Source: Nectonema munidae
Taxonomy: Eukaryota > Nematomorpha > Nectonematoida > Nectonematidae
Reading direction: 5' to 3'
Assembly: GCA_030549495.1 (NCBI GenBank)
Contig: JAUIRK010000673.1
Coordinates: forward strand, 1,054,001-1,118,000
DNA: 64,000 nucleotides
The position numbers and the translations under genes were made by a program. Positions 22,489 to 37,400 of the stretch are shown here, piece by piece (within the stretch, counting starts at the first letter, position 1; each line of letters starts with the position of its first letter). The notes beneath the pieces were generated by a model. The model made no database searches, was not told the DNA's origin, and saw nothing but the letters and a program-made list of their open reading frames with translations.

Positions 22489-25400
22489 CTAAAATAGAAA
22501 AAAATATATATAAAATCCATATTTCAAAAAAAACTTATTGATTTAACTTTAAAAGGTGGCATTGCAATTTCAGAAAGGTCATTGAAAAAAATATATCTAT
22601 CAATAAAAATGAATATATTGGGAATTTTAAGAAATGTACCACTTTTACCTAGTCATTTTTCATTTTTCAAAATTTTTCAGAAAATAGATAATTTCAGAAC
22701 TTAATGGTTTGCTTTAATGAATTTTTTGTAATTTTTTATTTGAAATTTAGATTCTTAAGAGTTGTATCCGTATTATTAGTAAATTGAATGAGGTAACAAA
22801 AAAGTTTCATTGGAAACACAACTTTTGATATCTTAATTTTTCGGATTTTAAACTAGCTAAAAATAAGACTAAATTTTGTATTTAGTTTTTTAACTCTTAA
22901 AAATTAACTTAAATAAAAACATACTTTCTCAATGATGAAATCATGAATTTTTTTTATACCAAAAATTAAATATGAAAAAAAGTTTTTCCTAATACTATTC
23001 AATACTAAGTCCCCTACTTTTCAATTCTACATGAACAACCTACCAAACTTACTTAAAAATAATTTCATTCAAGTCATTCAACCACATAATTATTCTCAAC
23101 AAATCCGAGATCTACTCTGATATACGTGCTAAAATTAAAGTAACGCCTATAGCCTCTAAACACTACAACAGATGAAGATTTTTCCAAAATACATAAAAAC
23201 GCTTTGTGTTTCTTCAACAAAGAATGAAAAATAAAACTTACTTTTGTATATAACTTCATAGAAATAGAAACTCACTCCCACTGCGGAGACGCGTAAACTT
23301 CTTTCACTCATTATAAACATTAAAACAATCATCTACAATCTTAAGCACAAGTATAACATCACTCTGAGTCAATATCGTAAGGCTAAAACACTGCAAAAAT
23401 TGAAGTATATCAAATACAAATTTCTAATCAAAACTTTTCTGGAATTACCACTGAATCCTAATATACAGTTGAATAAATTTCTCAAAAAACCAAAAACAGT
23501 CCTTAAAAATACATTTCTACTGGTAATCTTCACAGTAATTGAATCCTCTAACCCAAACCACAAGAAGACTAATAAAACTTGCTATTAGACTATGTGTAAA
23601 CCGATTAATGTTAATAACAAAAACGCGTAGTATCACTCCATTTCCCTTACACCGCATTGTCTGTTTTGGCTTCCATGACTGCAAAAAATTTTTATAATTT
23701 TGTCCAATTAATAAATCTCATCTATCTTAAAGTACTTTATATTTGTATATATGATGAAGTCATAATAATCCTGATCTTTCTATATTGTGCTCTTTTGTAA
23801 ATAAACAAGTTAAAAAAATTACCTTCCTGAGAAAACTATCAATAAAATAAAACCTTATAAATGGTTATTTTGTTGATTAAAAATTTCTATTATATTTTGA
23901 GTACATCAGAATGTTTATAATTTCGACTTTAAAAATCTGAATGATACGAATAAATATTGACAATTTAAGTATTTCTTCGAACCAGGATTTCAAAAACATT
24001 TTTAATAAGTTTTAAATAAAAAATTATCATGTTAAGTATTTTTGAATTAATGTTAAGCTATTTTAAGAAATTAAAGCCGGATTTTTTTAAATTTTTTGAG
24101 ATCTTAAATGAGGCGATTTAGTATATATAATTTACTAACCAGTTTAGGCAAACACTGCTTTCTTCAGGGGATAAATTTTTTAGGAATATTAGATAGATAA
24201 AATGATTATAATTATTATTTTATCTGTTCTTAACTCATAACTAACTCAAGTAATATGGAATTGGAACTTGAAAATAAATATCTGGTTAAATAAACTTTTC
24301 TTTTTAACATCTTTCCCAACACATAAATATCATAAATGAAGTAATACAAATGTACAATGATACAAATGTTTAAATAATTTTTTATCGCTTTTATTTATAG
24401 GAAGCATAACGAGGCTAAAGAAGGTAGTAAAAATAAATGTTCAAGAAAACTCACAATGTTTTTTCTGAAGGCTAACTTCTTCTGGCTGACTTCATTTTTC
24501 TTTTGATTTTGTTGAAGAAAACGCTTGGCTGAGGAAGCAAAGGGCTGAAAATCTCGCACAAGCACCAAGGGCTCGGGATGAAAATCGAAGCAGTAAAACT
24601 TCAGCAAATTTCTATAACTTAAAAAAGTATGCAATAAAGTGCTAAACTCGAACAAACTTTTTAAGCGCTCAATAAACAAGTATTTCGTGAGAATTTGGAT
24701 GACCTTATTCAAAAGTTATTTTAAAAATAATATTCTACTTTTGGTCAAAATTTCAAAAGCACTATAAATTTGAACTAGTAAATAGGTCTTGTTGGAACTT
24801 GCTGAAGTTAAAAATTGTTTAGTGATTTAGAAATATCAAGGGCGCGAAATTCGCAAAAAAATCTTCCTATAGGATTTATTAGCTTAAAAAATATTCATCT
24901 GCCATATCATAGAATAAAGTGAATGATTAATGCACAAATATTTGTAAAATCGTTTTGTACGTGCGTGTTTTTAACTTAAGGGCCTGAGGCACATCTAGCC
25001 ATTTGCTGTCTATCTGAGTAAAGGCTAAGTAGATAAACAAACTTCTAACTATTGCTTTTAGAAATCTTTGATCAAATGATTAAAATAAAAAGAAAATGAA
25101 GGTTGAAAGTCACTTGAGTTCGTCTTTTCGCATGAGTTTAAAGGCCGCGTTCTTGGATGGGATTTTGCGTTCACAAACAAAAACATCCTGCAAACTTCCG
25201 GCAGCAGCCGTGGGCAAACCCAGCGAGAAGATATGAGGCGGTAGGACCCAGCAAGGCCTCACAACGCACGAGAGAGGGAGAAAGATTTGGCGCATGGACA
25301 TGACGAGTTCGTTGCGATAGAAAAAGTTCGAGGGTTTATAATAGATTTCGCTGGGGTGGTAGTAGAAGAAAGCAAAAGCACACTTTTCACCGGTCCTAGC

Positions 25401-28400
25401 CTGCTCGAACAAATGGACGACTTTTACGACATCAAATGACTTTAATATTTCTGGGAGATTGCAAATTGATGATGGAGTGTCTAGGAAAACATGATAGAAA
25501 GACAAATTGAATCTTACTGATGCATCCGAAAAAAGTCTTAGAAGAAAAGCTTTCTATTCCTTGAGAAGACCATATTCTAATTTACTATTGTCTATTAGAC
25601 ATTAAAATCGTCATTGACTAAAAATTGAAAGAAAATATTTTGGCGAGGAGATACTGAGATTATATGGGAAGAACGGCCTAGTTTTAAAAGATAAAACGGT
25701 TTAATTTTAAAGTTTTAGTTATATTTTCCTTTCGATTTGACAACGCTGAATTTGAAAATCAGCATATGTGTAATAAAGTAAAAAAAGGTTATTAATTCGA
25801 GAAGAATAGGAAGAATTAGACAAAATTTTTGCTTTATTTATATATAAAAAGTGATATACAATCTATCGAGCAAATTTGCTGATTTAATTTAGAACAATTT
25901 CACGCACCTCCATTATAATTTTTACTACCTTGTTTGTGGAGTCGAAAGTAACAATTTGCTAATCTTTTAAATCAATAACAAATTCGATACAAGAGATCGA
26001 TAGAGTCAGATGACTGTATCACTTTTTGAGCTTGGAAAAGAGGACAGACACTCCAAAGTCAGTTGACGAAATTATTTATATGTCGCTTAAATCGAATATT
26101 AGAATTGATTGAAAATTTTAACCTAGGCGAACACCAGAAAAAAATAAGTTTTATAATTCAAATTTTTTACAATAAAATAACTTTTAATTAAAATAAAATG
26201 CAACGCATAGAGGACATCATCAGCCTAAAAATCTTAGATTCGAGTAATTTCACACTTAAATTAAGCTCCTAGAATGATAAACTCGAATCTAAGAATTTTG
26301 TACTTTCAACATGCTATAACGGAGAGAAATATGAAGCGTATTTAGTTTAAGCGATTTGAGTGTGTTCTCTATGCTTTGCACTTGATTCTATGGTAAAAAA
26401 TTTGAATTATTTTTTTTAACTCGTGTTCGTCCAAATTTTTCACCAACCCAAATATATTGCTCGATTGACATTGGGCAAAATTACGACATATTTATACATG
26501 TGTATACTAAAAAACGAGGATAAATTTTCGATATTGTAGTATTTCATTCACCAGAGTATATTTGGTAAATTGATCCATAATTTTTATACTTTGTATCAAT
26601 ATTTTTCTCCTCCATTGAATACTTTTCAAAGAAAACAAAATGTTTTTATACCCGTTTTCTTTTTTCACATTTATATTGTCTTTTGGGTGGCATCAATCAA
26701 ATTCAAAAATGTAAATTAAAACCTTCACTTTTTTGAGTAAATAGAAATCGATTAAACTTAAGAAAATAATATTCGATATAAATTGATAATAATGATTTAC
26801 TTTCATAAAAGTAAAGGATTTCAAGGCAGGAAAGTTTTTCAAAGAAAAAGGAAAAAAGTTAAAGGGGTACTGTTGTTATTGGATTCGGCCTTGTCTAAGC
26901 CGGATGAGGAACGAGAAATGTAATAGCATTCTCCACACTTCACCTGAAAGAAGTTGCCAGCGTTTTGGTTGATCGACTGCATCGTCAGAAAGTAGCTATG
27001 TCCTTCGTAGTTTTCTTCTAGAGGAGGATACAGAGGAATGTCCTACAAGAATTCGAAGATGGAGTTATTTAATATTTTAAAATGGTAATTATGAAAGTTT
27101 GCGCTCCAAAGAGAATCTAATAGAGCATCATTTTGCAAGAGCTTCAACGAGAGCATTTTATACGTGTACCTCGGATGTGGAAGAAGACCATTCAATCTTT
27201 GGAATAGAGAATGAAGAAAGATCATTCCTTACAATTGTAGTATTTTTTATTCGCTACAAAATATTTCATGGTACACAGGATAGATTCACACAAATCGATA
27301 TGTTTTTTATATGTACATACATTATCTACTCTAGCCACTATAACACAATAAATATCGCTCTATTTTTTCCTAAGTTTATCCATGTAGGTGCTTTCATTTA
27401 AATTTATATGCATAAAAAGGTAGGTAGATATTAAGAAAATTTTATTTTTATAAGAAAATTTGCTCAATTTGATTTTGACAATGAGGAGAGGAAAGCTATT
27501 TGTTTTTGATAATGAATTTTGGAATAATCTCTTTGAGTACACTATTTAAGCTCATATTAGGCGAATTATGATAAATGTTGCAAATTTTTAATGAATTTAA
27601 ATATGGTATCTATTTACTTAAAAACTGAATGTATCCTAATTTTACAAATTTTCCAATAGCTGTTTACTTTTGCCCAATTATCGTATGAAAAATTCTATCA
27701 AAGTTTATCCTATCACTAATTCTAACAAGAATGCCGCAAAGAAGCGATTACATATTCATGAAAATTTATAATTAAAATTTTTATTATTTTCTTTAAAGAA
27801 ATTTTAAAAGGTTATGGGAGTAGTTAATCGTTCATAACCGAAATATTATGAAATTCTTAATATACTCATATATATCTTTTGTCAGATTAAACAATTTTCG
27901 CAATAAAATGGCTTATTACGCACAATCCTATCAAAAATTATACTCTCATATTATATATCATCGGGGGAAGCTGTATGAAAATGAAGTGTTAGGAAAAGGA
28001 GTACTAGATTGGCTTTTTGTCCCAAGCACTCAGGACAAACGTGCACGTAGTCGGCCCGCTTGAAGGAGGCAAGAGCTTCTGGGCTCTGGAACACGCAGTC
28101 CACGTGCTGCCACATTTTGCACTTCTCGCACTCCACCATCTTTCCTTCTTCGCTGAAGATGTTGCAGGGACAGTGAATCACCTCCTCCACCTTGACCGTG
28201 GCCTGGATATCGAAGATCCAGGATGGGTTCGGAAGCGCTTGCGAGATGTCCGCACTCTTCCTGCTTTGAGACAAGTTCAAAGCAAGTTCGTCTGAAAAAT
28301 GAAACTGAAATTTGGAAAACCTTCTTTTATAATAATTATGGGTCTAATGTTTGAAAATCTTGTTGTAAAGGCGATTAACATGTAAATAACAATAACACCA

Positions 28401-31400
28401 AATTAAATGTTTGAAATTATTTAATAAAAATAAACTATTTGTACTAGATTTGATAAATATATCGGATTTTTTCCAATTGGTAAAAAATAATATATACTTT
28501 AAGTGTAATATTAACAAAATCCCTTTTCAAGCTACCGTAGATACCCAGTTATAAGACGGATCATTTATACTCATAAAGCAATCAATTGTTTCTCATACCT
28601 CATGTTCAGATAATATGACTGAGGAATCCATACTTTTGGGTTGAAAATTGCCAATATCGTTTTTTCCGAGAAATTTTTGCTTCAAAAGACACCGCCGTCA
28701 TATAAAGAGGAGCGTATTATATCTGGATTAGTTTAAAACTTTTTCATTGAATTCGATATAAGAGTAAATTCATTGAGATATTTTTTACTAATGGCGTAAA
28801 AAATAATGCCAAAAATTACAAAAAAAATAAAGTTTTCATAAATTTCTTTATTATTTTTTTACGTAGACATTTTACCGATTGGTTAAATCCTCATATATGT
28901 CTCTCGAACTCTAGTTCTGAGGGCACATCGTTATATCTGACCTATTCATCTAATGGATTGACTATACATATAAAAATAATTATTAAGCTATATTCAATCG
29001 TAGAGTATAATCTTTTATTTTTGCTTCTTATTGTTTGTTTATAATATATTTTACGTTCAAATTATTTATTATTAATATTATAATATTTATTATATATATT
29101 TGCACTTAGATATCTTTATATAATTTTATGTGCATTCATTCATATATATGTCATGAATTGTTTTATATATGTGCATATCTTATCTTCTAATTCTATCTCC
29201 TTACTTCATTAATATTCCCCCATGTTTCCTCTTAATTCCTTCTCACTTGACAAAAATATTCTCATACTCAATGTTAGGCCCAGATGTTCTCGTAATAACA
29301 CCTCTCATCTCCACCCTTTCCTTCATTCATTCTTAATCATGCTGTGATAAACCACGCTTAATTTTCTAAAGTTATGAGGTTCTGTTGGAGCCTATAGTGG
29401 TGGAAAATTTATATATAAAAAGATTTTTGCTTCCTTTTTCATGAATAAAAACTTATTATTTATTAATTTATGCCGATCAATTAAAAATCAATAGAAATAT
29501 ATACAGACATCAACACTACAATTTATGCCAAATGCACAATGATCTTCTCTGGAGGACTTAGTAATTGCATGAAACTGTTTGTACTCCTTTTAAACTTTTC
29601 ATGCAATACTTGTTCGACATAAATTTTGATTACAACTTCATCAAATGCAAAATATGCTGATTAGACTAAATTTTTCGTCTCCCAAAAGGAAGTATTTATA
29701 ATGCTGAAATTAGTTGAATCAAATTTACAAATTGGATTTCATTCTCGTTTTATGTTGATGTGAAAGTTTTCAAGGGATTAGAGGAAGATGCAAAGGGAAA
29801 ATAAAAACCAGAACACTTACGCAATCATAGAAAAGTTGTAAGAGTAGAGACATGCGTAATATTTAAAGAAGTTACTCTTATTTTCTGTAGACTCCAAACT
29901 CCTTTCATACTGCCTGATATGTCTTTCAATCGACAAATTGAAAATGTTTTTAAGGATCTGAGAAAAGAAGTGTTCAGAAGAAGAAAAATTAAGAGAGGAT
30001 TTGGAAGAAATAGGATTGCTTCCATTTTTACTCTTGAGGCCCTCTTCAAAGAATTTGATGTTGGCGATGAGATTCGTGAAATCAGTGATGAACGCGTTGC
30101 AGTCGAGATATTCCTTGCACTTAATTTTGCGATAGATCACGTCGAAAGATAACTTGATGTTTTCCTTGTTCGGATTGCTGGCATAGTACCACGCGTATCT
30201 AAATCCAAAAAAGACTCACTACAATTCGTGCAAATTTCGTACCACACTTTCAAGAGGACTTGTTCTTTATGATGCTTAAAATTAAAGTATATTTTCACAT
30301 TGAAAAAGTGAGATTAAATTTTGTTTAAATTGAAACTTGTTGGAAATGTTTAACAATGGTTTACAAACTACCAGAGCAAAGAATAACTCGATTTAAGAAT
30401 TTAGGAACAAATCGCTTCAGGAGCAATTTCTGCGCCAACAAATTTGGATACAGGTCAGGAACTGTTGCTTAGATGAGATTTCTTGAAAATTAGCGCGTAT
30501 ACAACTCTTTGATATTTTGTTGTTTCTTTGTCAAATTTTATATCGCAAAAATAAGTATATATTGATTTAACTATAAAGTTTCATCGTACTTGTTTAGATC
30601 TATGCTCTCGGGTAATTACTATAATGAGACTTAATTTCAATTTTAGCTTTATACAAGCACTTCATATTTAAGTTAGTTGAAGCATTGGCGCTTGATTAGA
30701 ATTCATATAAACATTTTTATATGTAAAAACACTCAATAGCTAGGCATAAAATTAGAGGAAGATTTTATCTGATGTGAGCGAGTTGTTCAGATGCATGATT
30801 TCTTAAAAAACTAAAAGTGAAATAAAACTGGGCAAATATTTTTGTTTTATACCCGTTCAATCTTTAAACGTTTGAAGACCAAAATTTGGAAAACTAATCT
30901 CCTTCCTTTTTTCAATAGAGTTTTATATATTTAAGGGAGGCTATTTCACTTCTTGGGACACTGGTGTCACACTAGCCCTCAAAGGGTTAGATCTGAATAA
31001 AACCTTAAATCTAAACAGTTTTCAAATATTTAATTTTTGATAATTACAGATTTTTAACTGATAAAGAGAAACAAAGACAAAATTTACAAAAAATGTACAC
31101 AAAAACATACACATTGACAGAGTTATAGACAAGGACAAAAAACCAAAAGCAAAAAAGAGAGATTAAAAAAATGTATTTACTTTTTTTTGGAAGGAGACAT
31201 TTTAAACTGTCGCATTATTTTTACATCAGTGGAGAGCAAGGGGTGAAATGAATTGACCTCCAGTTTGGCAACATCCTTCCAAACATTCATGAAGAGAACG
31301 GAGTAAGGATTCGTTTCTTGTGAAAACTGACGGCAATCTTCATAATCCAGGTTGATTTGAGAGAGTGTATTGATGAGCGAAGAATGTAATGACTTCAAAC

Positions 31401-34400
31401 TCTCTTCAATTTGAAACAAGGAGTAAACATGATGAATGAAAAATAGGAAAAGTGGTGATGATTATGTCAGAAATGGTCCATGGAATAATGGCCACAATTT
31501 GAGATGTATGGCAAAATGTAGATGGGGAAAAATAGAAAAATTCAGAGTTTTGTTAATAAATAATTAGTTAGTCAGACAGCGGATAAATTAATTAATTAGT
31601 TTGTTAAGTTAAAAGACCTCGCTTTTTACGTAAAATTTTGTCACCATCAACAAGTTGTCGACATTTAGTTATACGACCATAAAAACAACGAAAAGAAAAG
31701 TTCGTCTGTCAGAGACTCATGAAGTCTCACCATGCGATAATCAAAGACACATGATATTTTGGCTTTTTTAAGAATTTCTATATGCGTCGTATTAATTGCA
31801 TTCTATCGCAGTTTTTCATGAATAACTATTGCTATTCTTATACACTACATATCAGTATTGGTAGAATACCAGATTTTCAAACAAGCACCAAATGCGTCGA
31901 ACACAAGACATCGTGGTTTGGAAGCAAAGGATCTAGTCAACGTTAAACACGCACATTCGAATTCTCATTTGCTTTATTTAACTAAATCGGAGGAGCTAAG
32001 AATATGAAAAAGTCGTTTCAAGTTCTCAAAATACAATATTTAAATTACTAGCTGCGTTTTTGATTAACTTAAGAGTAATTAATTAATTAAGCTATTGCCT
32101 ATTTTCTTAAATACTGAATAAAACCTATAGATACCTTTGTTATATAAGTAAGCATATTAAAGAAAAACGTTAGTTAGATACGGCTTCAGTTTCCTTCTTT
32201 GACGAATACTTCGGTTTCACGAAGCCCTTCTAATCAAGTGGTAGGATTAGGGTTACGGCTAATTCAATCAATTAACTAAATTATTGTGATTAATGGGTTA
32301 TACGTGTTGATGGAGAGAAAAATCAATCAAATAACCTGCATCACTACTTTTAGATTTAGGCTGAGTTCTTGAATCAGAAGGGTCTTTGAGAGGAGCGCTT
32401 GTTTTGTGCAAATTTCGCAACAAAAAGATGTTGCGTTGTTTAACCTTTTGGCAGAGCTTGTGAGAAAGAGAAGGAATATATAGGCTACGGAGGACACACA
32501 AATGCTTCTTGTTGAAGTAGGAGATCTGGTCTGCTTGATCTTCCAAATTCAGCTAAATCATGGAAACTCCGTGAAAACTTTTAGCATTTTAACTACATAT
32601 CTAACTGTCAAGAGGTGCATAAACAGAAATAAAAGAAGTATTTTTATTTTATTCTTCGGCTTAAGCGATCCAAAAAGTAAATTTATGTAATTTCTATTTT
32701 TATGGCTAATAAGCTTTGTTTCTCTGTGCTCTTAATAATAATCTAGGTATAAGATAGGGGATCATACATATATGACGTTCCCTACCAGGGGGCGTAAACT
32801 AATTCTACATGCTCTGCATTAAAAAATAGAGCACACAGGTTCAAAAATTAAAAATGTTGGGGGCCGTCATTTATGTATGTTCCCTATGATAAGGAAAAAT
32901 CAATTGTAGTATAATAAGATAATAAAATAAAGAACAATCTTATTTGTACTTTTCTTGGATTTAGAATTTTTACGCGAATATTTCAGGAGACGCAGTCAGT
33001 ATCTGCCCTCTTCAATGCAAAGAAAAGGAAAAAAGCTAAAAGGTTAAGATTTAATCAGCCTTTGTACTCTTAAGCTTTTCCACTTTTCTTTGCACTGAAG
33101 AAGGCAGATACTTTCTGAGTCTCGTGAAATATTTACGTAAAAATCTTACTCCAAGAAAAGTACCAATAAAATTGTTCTTTATTTTATTATCTTATTATTA
33201 ATATAGATTACCATTATTATCCTTTAAAGTTTTAAAAGTTATTTACTCTCTGGAAAAGTTCCAACGGACGCTCATGACACTTGAAAGAATAGAGGATGTT
33301 CGTGATAGAGAAATTATGGCCTACGGCCCCAATGCAGTATAGCTATTTTGCAAAGTTAAATTAATTTCCAGACCTTATTAAATAAAATACATCTTTCGCA
33401 AAAAACTGAATACATATGTAAAATGTAAAATGGGAAAATGTAAAATGGAAGTTAACGTACTTTAATGGATTTTTTGCGATTCTTGAAATGATGACATTTG
33501 GAGTTCAAAGAATTGAAGAGTGAAGAGGAGGAAGAAGGCTTTGGCACAAAGCTTAACTCAGAAAGAGATTTTCTACAATTTGCACTACCACAGAAACATT
33601 TCTAAAAGATTAAAGAAGCCAAATCTCTGAGTTCTGCTGATATTACATACTATGATTAACTACATTTTTAAAACTCAAATTGTATACTTGATGTATTTTC
33701 TTCAATAAACTCAAATTTCATAAATCTAAAATATTCACTTTTAAGATGGCTCAACATTTTGCCCAAAGTCTTTCTATATCGTTTCAAGCAATGCATGTAA
33801 ATAAATTTATCAATTGGTTCTTAATCAATTGAAGATTTGATAATAGTAATCTTCATAATGTAATTTAAAAAATAAAATTATAAAAATAAGTTATAATAGT
33901 GAGTATAAAGGTATATTAATATATACCTTTAACTAAGGTTGTTATTTCAACGTGATGATATGTGGAGTTAAAAGTTTGGAATTTGATGAAAGAATAGATA
34001 TTCTGGTAAAGGAGCTTTTCCGTTGAAAAATAAAGAATTTTTTATCTGTAGAATGCTTATGATATATAAATGTTCAAAAGTTTTTTAGAGACAAAAACGA
34101 CTTAACGTTGGCACCAGAGTATCTAGAGGAAAAGAAGTATGCTGAAAGAAGAGAAATTTGAATTTCAAAACTTCGCCCGTATTCCATTATTAGTAGAATA
34201 ATAATAGATCAAATTGTGGTTTTTTAATACATCAAATAGGAAAACAAAAGGGACATCACACTTTTGCTTGTTATAGACTAGGGTTCACCTAGTTTAAAAA
34301 TTTTTATTCCGGGCACAAGAAAGCATGCATCCTGAAAGGTCAGTAACAGAGGATGGTGGATATTTACGTCTTTTGCTTTTTAAAAGATTTATTATGGAAG

Positions 34401-37400
34401 AAACATATGTTTTAAAACTTGAGGAAATCTTCTCTTGCTTATGCTCCTCTTCATTTTACTATCTATCTTCTATACAAATGAAAGAGCTCGTAGAGGTGCC
34501 AATAATATTCTAATTGAGTAACTGGGCTTGATCGAACTGTACACCAATGTAAATATTTTCCCCTCTTTTTTCTATCGGGAAAATTAGTTAGGTATTCATT
34601 AAGTAAACACATAAACGAGCATTTTTATCTATTAAAAAATTTGAAATATTTCATTTATATCAAATAAGCATTCTTAAAGATAAAACATCTTGTGACTGTT
34701 CCTCAATTAGTCTAACCTTTTCTCTGTGTGTTTAAATGAACTGGAGTAGAGTGTATGAAAGGGAAAAAATAAAAATTTAAATTTATAAGCGTACACATGC
34801 TTATTCAAATCTCCCATTAAAAATATGAATTCAAGCCAAATTTGAGAAAAAAATCAATGGAAAGTCACTGCTCAAGAAGATGAAAAAACATACAAATGAA
34901 AAAAATAAAAGAGTTCTGCAAATAATTGAATAGCCTGTTTGATATCGCACATTTACAATCTAGCACACCTATAAAAAGCAAAGAAGATTTGGCCTTTTTT
35001 GAAGATCAAAGAGGACTAAGAAAAATATGCATTGGTAAAGAAGACAAAAAAAATATTGAAAAGAAAAGAGAGATGTGTTTTACAAGAAATTTTTAGAAGA
35101 GGCTGAAAAATCATTGAAAAAGAAACCACTGAAGAAGATTCCAACAACGCTGATATGCATGTTGTAACTCCAGCATTGGTAGCTGCAGTTGTCAATATAA
35201 ATAAAATAAATCTTTCGACATCGTCCATAGATGGATCAAGGAAAAAAGATGGATCATCAATAGCTCGGCATATCAAGGACACATTCTGATATTCACATTT
35301 ACAATCCGTTATGATAGATAAAATAATATAAACTTAAAAACAGAAATCTACGGTGGTATAGGAAAATTGTAATGTATGTACTTGGATCTCATTTTTATTG
35401 TAAGCGACCCATTTGTAGTCGTAGGTCAACTCGCTTCCAGCTTCAATATCTTTTACAGCAAAGAGACACATCCTTGGAAATCCGTTGACGTTCCATTTCT
35501 GCATTTCACAGTTGGGATCGCAAGAATGATTGACAAATCTCGCGAACGATCCTGCCACATATGCGTCAATCATTGCCCCATTTGTGGAGCTACCGATGTT
35601 CAAACAGTAATGCACTTTGGAAAGTTTGTAGTGATTGCACATTCGTCGTTTGAACTCTTCCGTACTTATCACTACGCCTGTGTACTCCACAACAAAGGTC
35701 CCTAAAGAGCAAAGGATATAAAATCCGCATCCTTCCAAAATATCCAAATATTGATATCAGAATTATTGGATCTAAGCAAAATTCGTAGGGAAAGGTTTGA
35801 GGAGTCGTTCCACAAAAATTCTTTACGTGTAAATCAGTTAGTTAGTTAAATATTTTAGAACTATTGCTAACTAAAAAACAATCTAGCTAATTAATACAAA
35901 TTTCTAATATCATTGGGGTGTTAACTAGACCTTATACTAGTAGTAAGCCAATCAGAAAATGGGGATAACACACTGATCACATCCACCTTATAATTTCCAT
36001 GCCAACTAAACGCAATTGTAGAATTTCTCTCCTCCGTAAACGAGCGAGTGGAAATTATACAGTCGATGGGAATTATTTGAAGTTTGGTTTATAAGGAACC
36101 TTCTTTATGATTTTATCTTCCATGATAAACGGATTGAAGAAAAATAAATACAAACGTTTTTTCAGGTAACGTAATCCAATTTTTACAATACGAAAGGTTT
36201 ATGAATATTTATATTGACAACGGTTTCGGCTTATATGAGCATTTTACCTTTTTTTTTTTAATATTTGAGGAATCTTTGAATTCAATTTGAAAATCTTTGA
36301 ATCCGTTGCAATGGCGTAAAAATTATCCTTTTTGAAAAATATTTATTTTTTCAAAAAGTTGGAACTCAAATTACATGAGGTGAATGCCGCCATCATTCTC
36401 TCACAATTTAAACCCATTTTACAGGCGGAGTAAATTTACCCACACTGTAAAACAGGCCAAAACTACACATCCTATGTACAATTCTTGAGAATATGCGAAT
36501 CAAATTTAGTTTAGGATAAAATTTGGAAAAATCGAAATTTTAGGTCACGTTATACACCAATGATGTCACACTGACAAGAAATTCGCAATTTCTATGTACT
36601 CATAGAAAGTAAAAGCTCATTTCACTTTTACGTTGTCTTTTTACGGCACGATCTGACTTTAGTCAAATTTTCGGTTTACTCCTAAAAATTGTCCTCAAAA
36701 ACATTCCTTCAAATTTTATATAAAATATATGTTTTATAATAAATCGGTCATGCTGGTTTCATTCCTGGACTCATTTTTTGCATTTAAGATTTGAAAATAC
36801 CTATAAGTGTTAATCAAATTTGCGGTCATAAGATTGTCTCCAAAAACATTCCTTAAAATTTTAAATAAAATATATGTGTTATACTAAATCCGTCATGCTG
36901 GTTTCATTTTTAAAATTAGTTTTTGCATTTAGAGGTTTTAAAATGTCCGAAAATGTGTACAGAAATATTTTTGAAATTTAAATAAAATATCTGTTTTTAT
37001 TGCCAAATGGAAGATGCTGGCTTCATTTTTTGACACAGCTTTGGCATTTATGGTTTTAAAATATCTGAAATCTTCCATCAGATTTGCGGTTTACTTCTAG
37101 ATACTGTCTTCAAAAATATTTTGAAAAAAATAAAATATCTCTTTCAAATAAAATATCTGTTTTTATGCCAAATCGGCAATGCTTATATTATTTCTGTACT
37201 CCATTTTGGCTAATACGGTTTAAAAATATCTGGAAGTGACAATTTAATTAGTAAGGTATGCCTGAAAATCAGTTCTGTAAAAATTTTTCAAAAATCCTTG
37301 TATTTATAGTAAAAACATACTTTTTTTTTTGTATATTTTGGCTTATAATACTTTCTTCAATCATTTTTAGTATGAAATATTTATTTAAAAAAAAACAAAA

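Noticed and set aside
28017-28295. 92-codon plus-strand frame
   Set aside because: Antisense shadow of the ash1 PHD exon, which has a full zinc-finger signature on the minus strand.
35376-35705. 109-codon plus-strand frame
   Set aside because: Antisense shadow of the SET exon.
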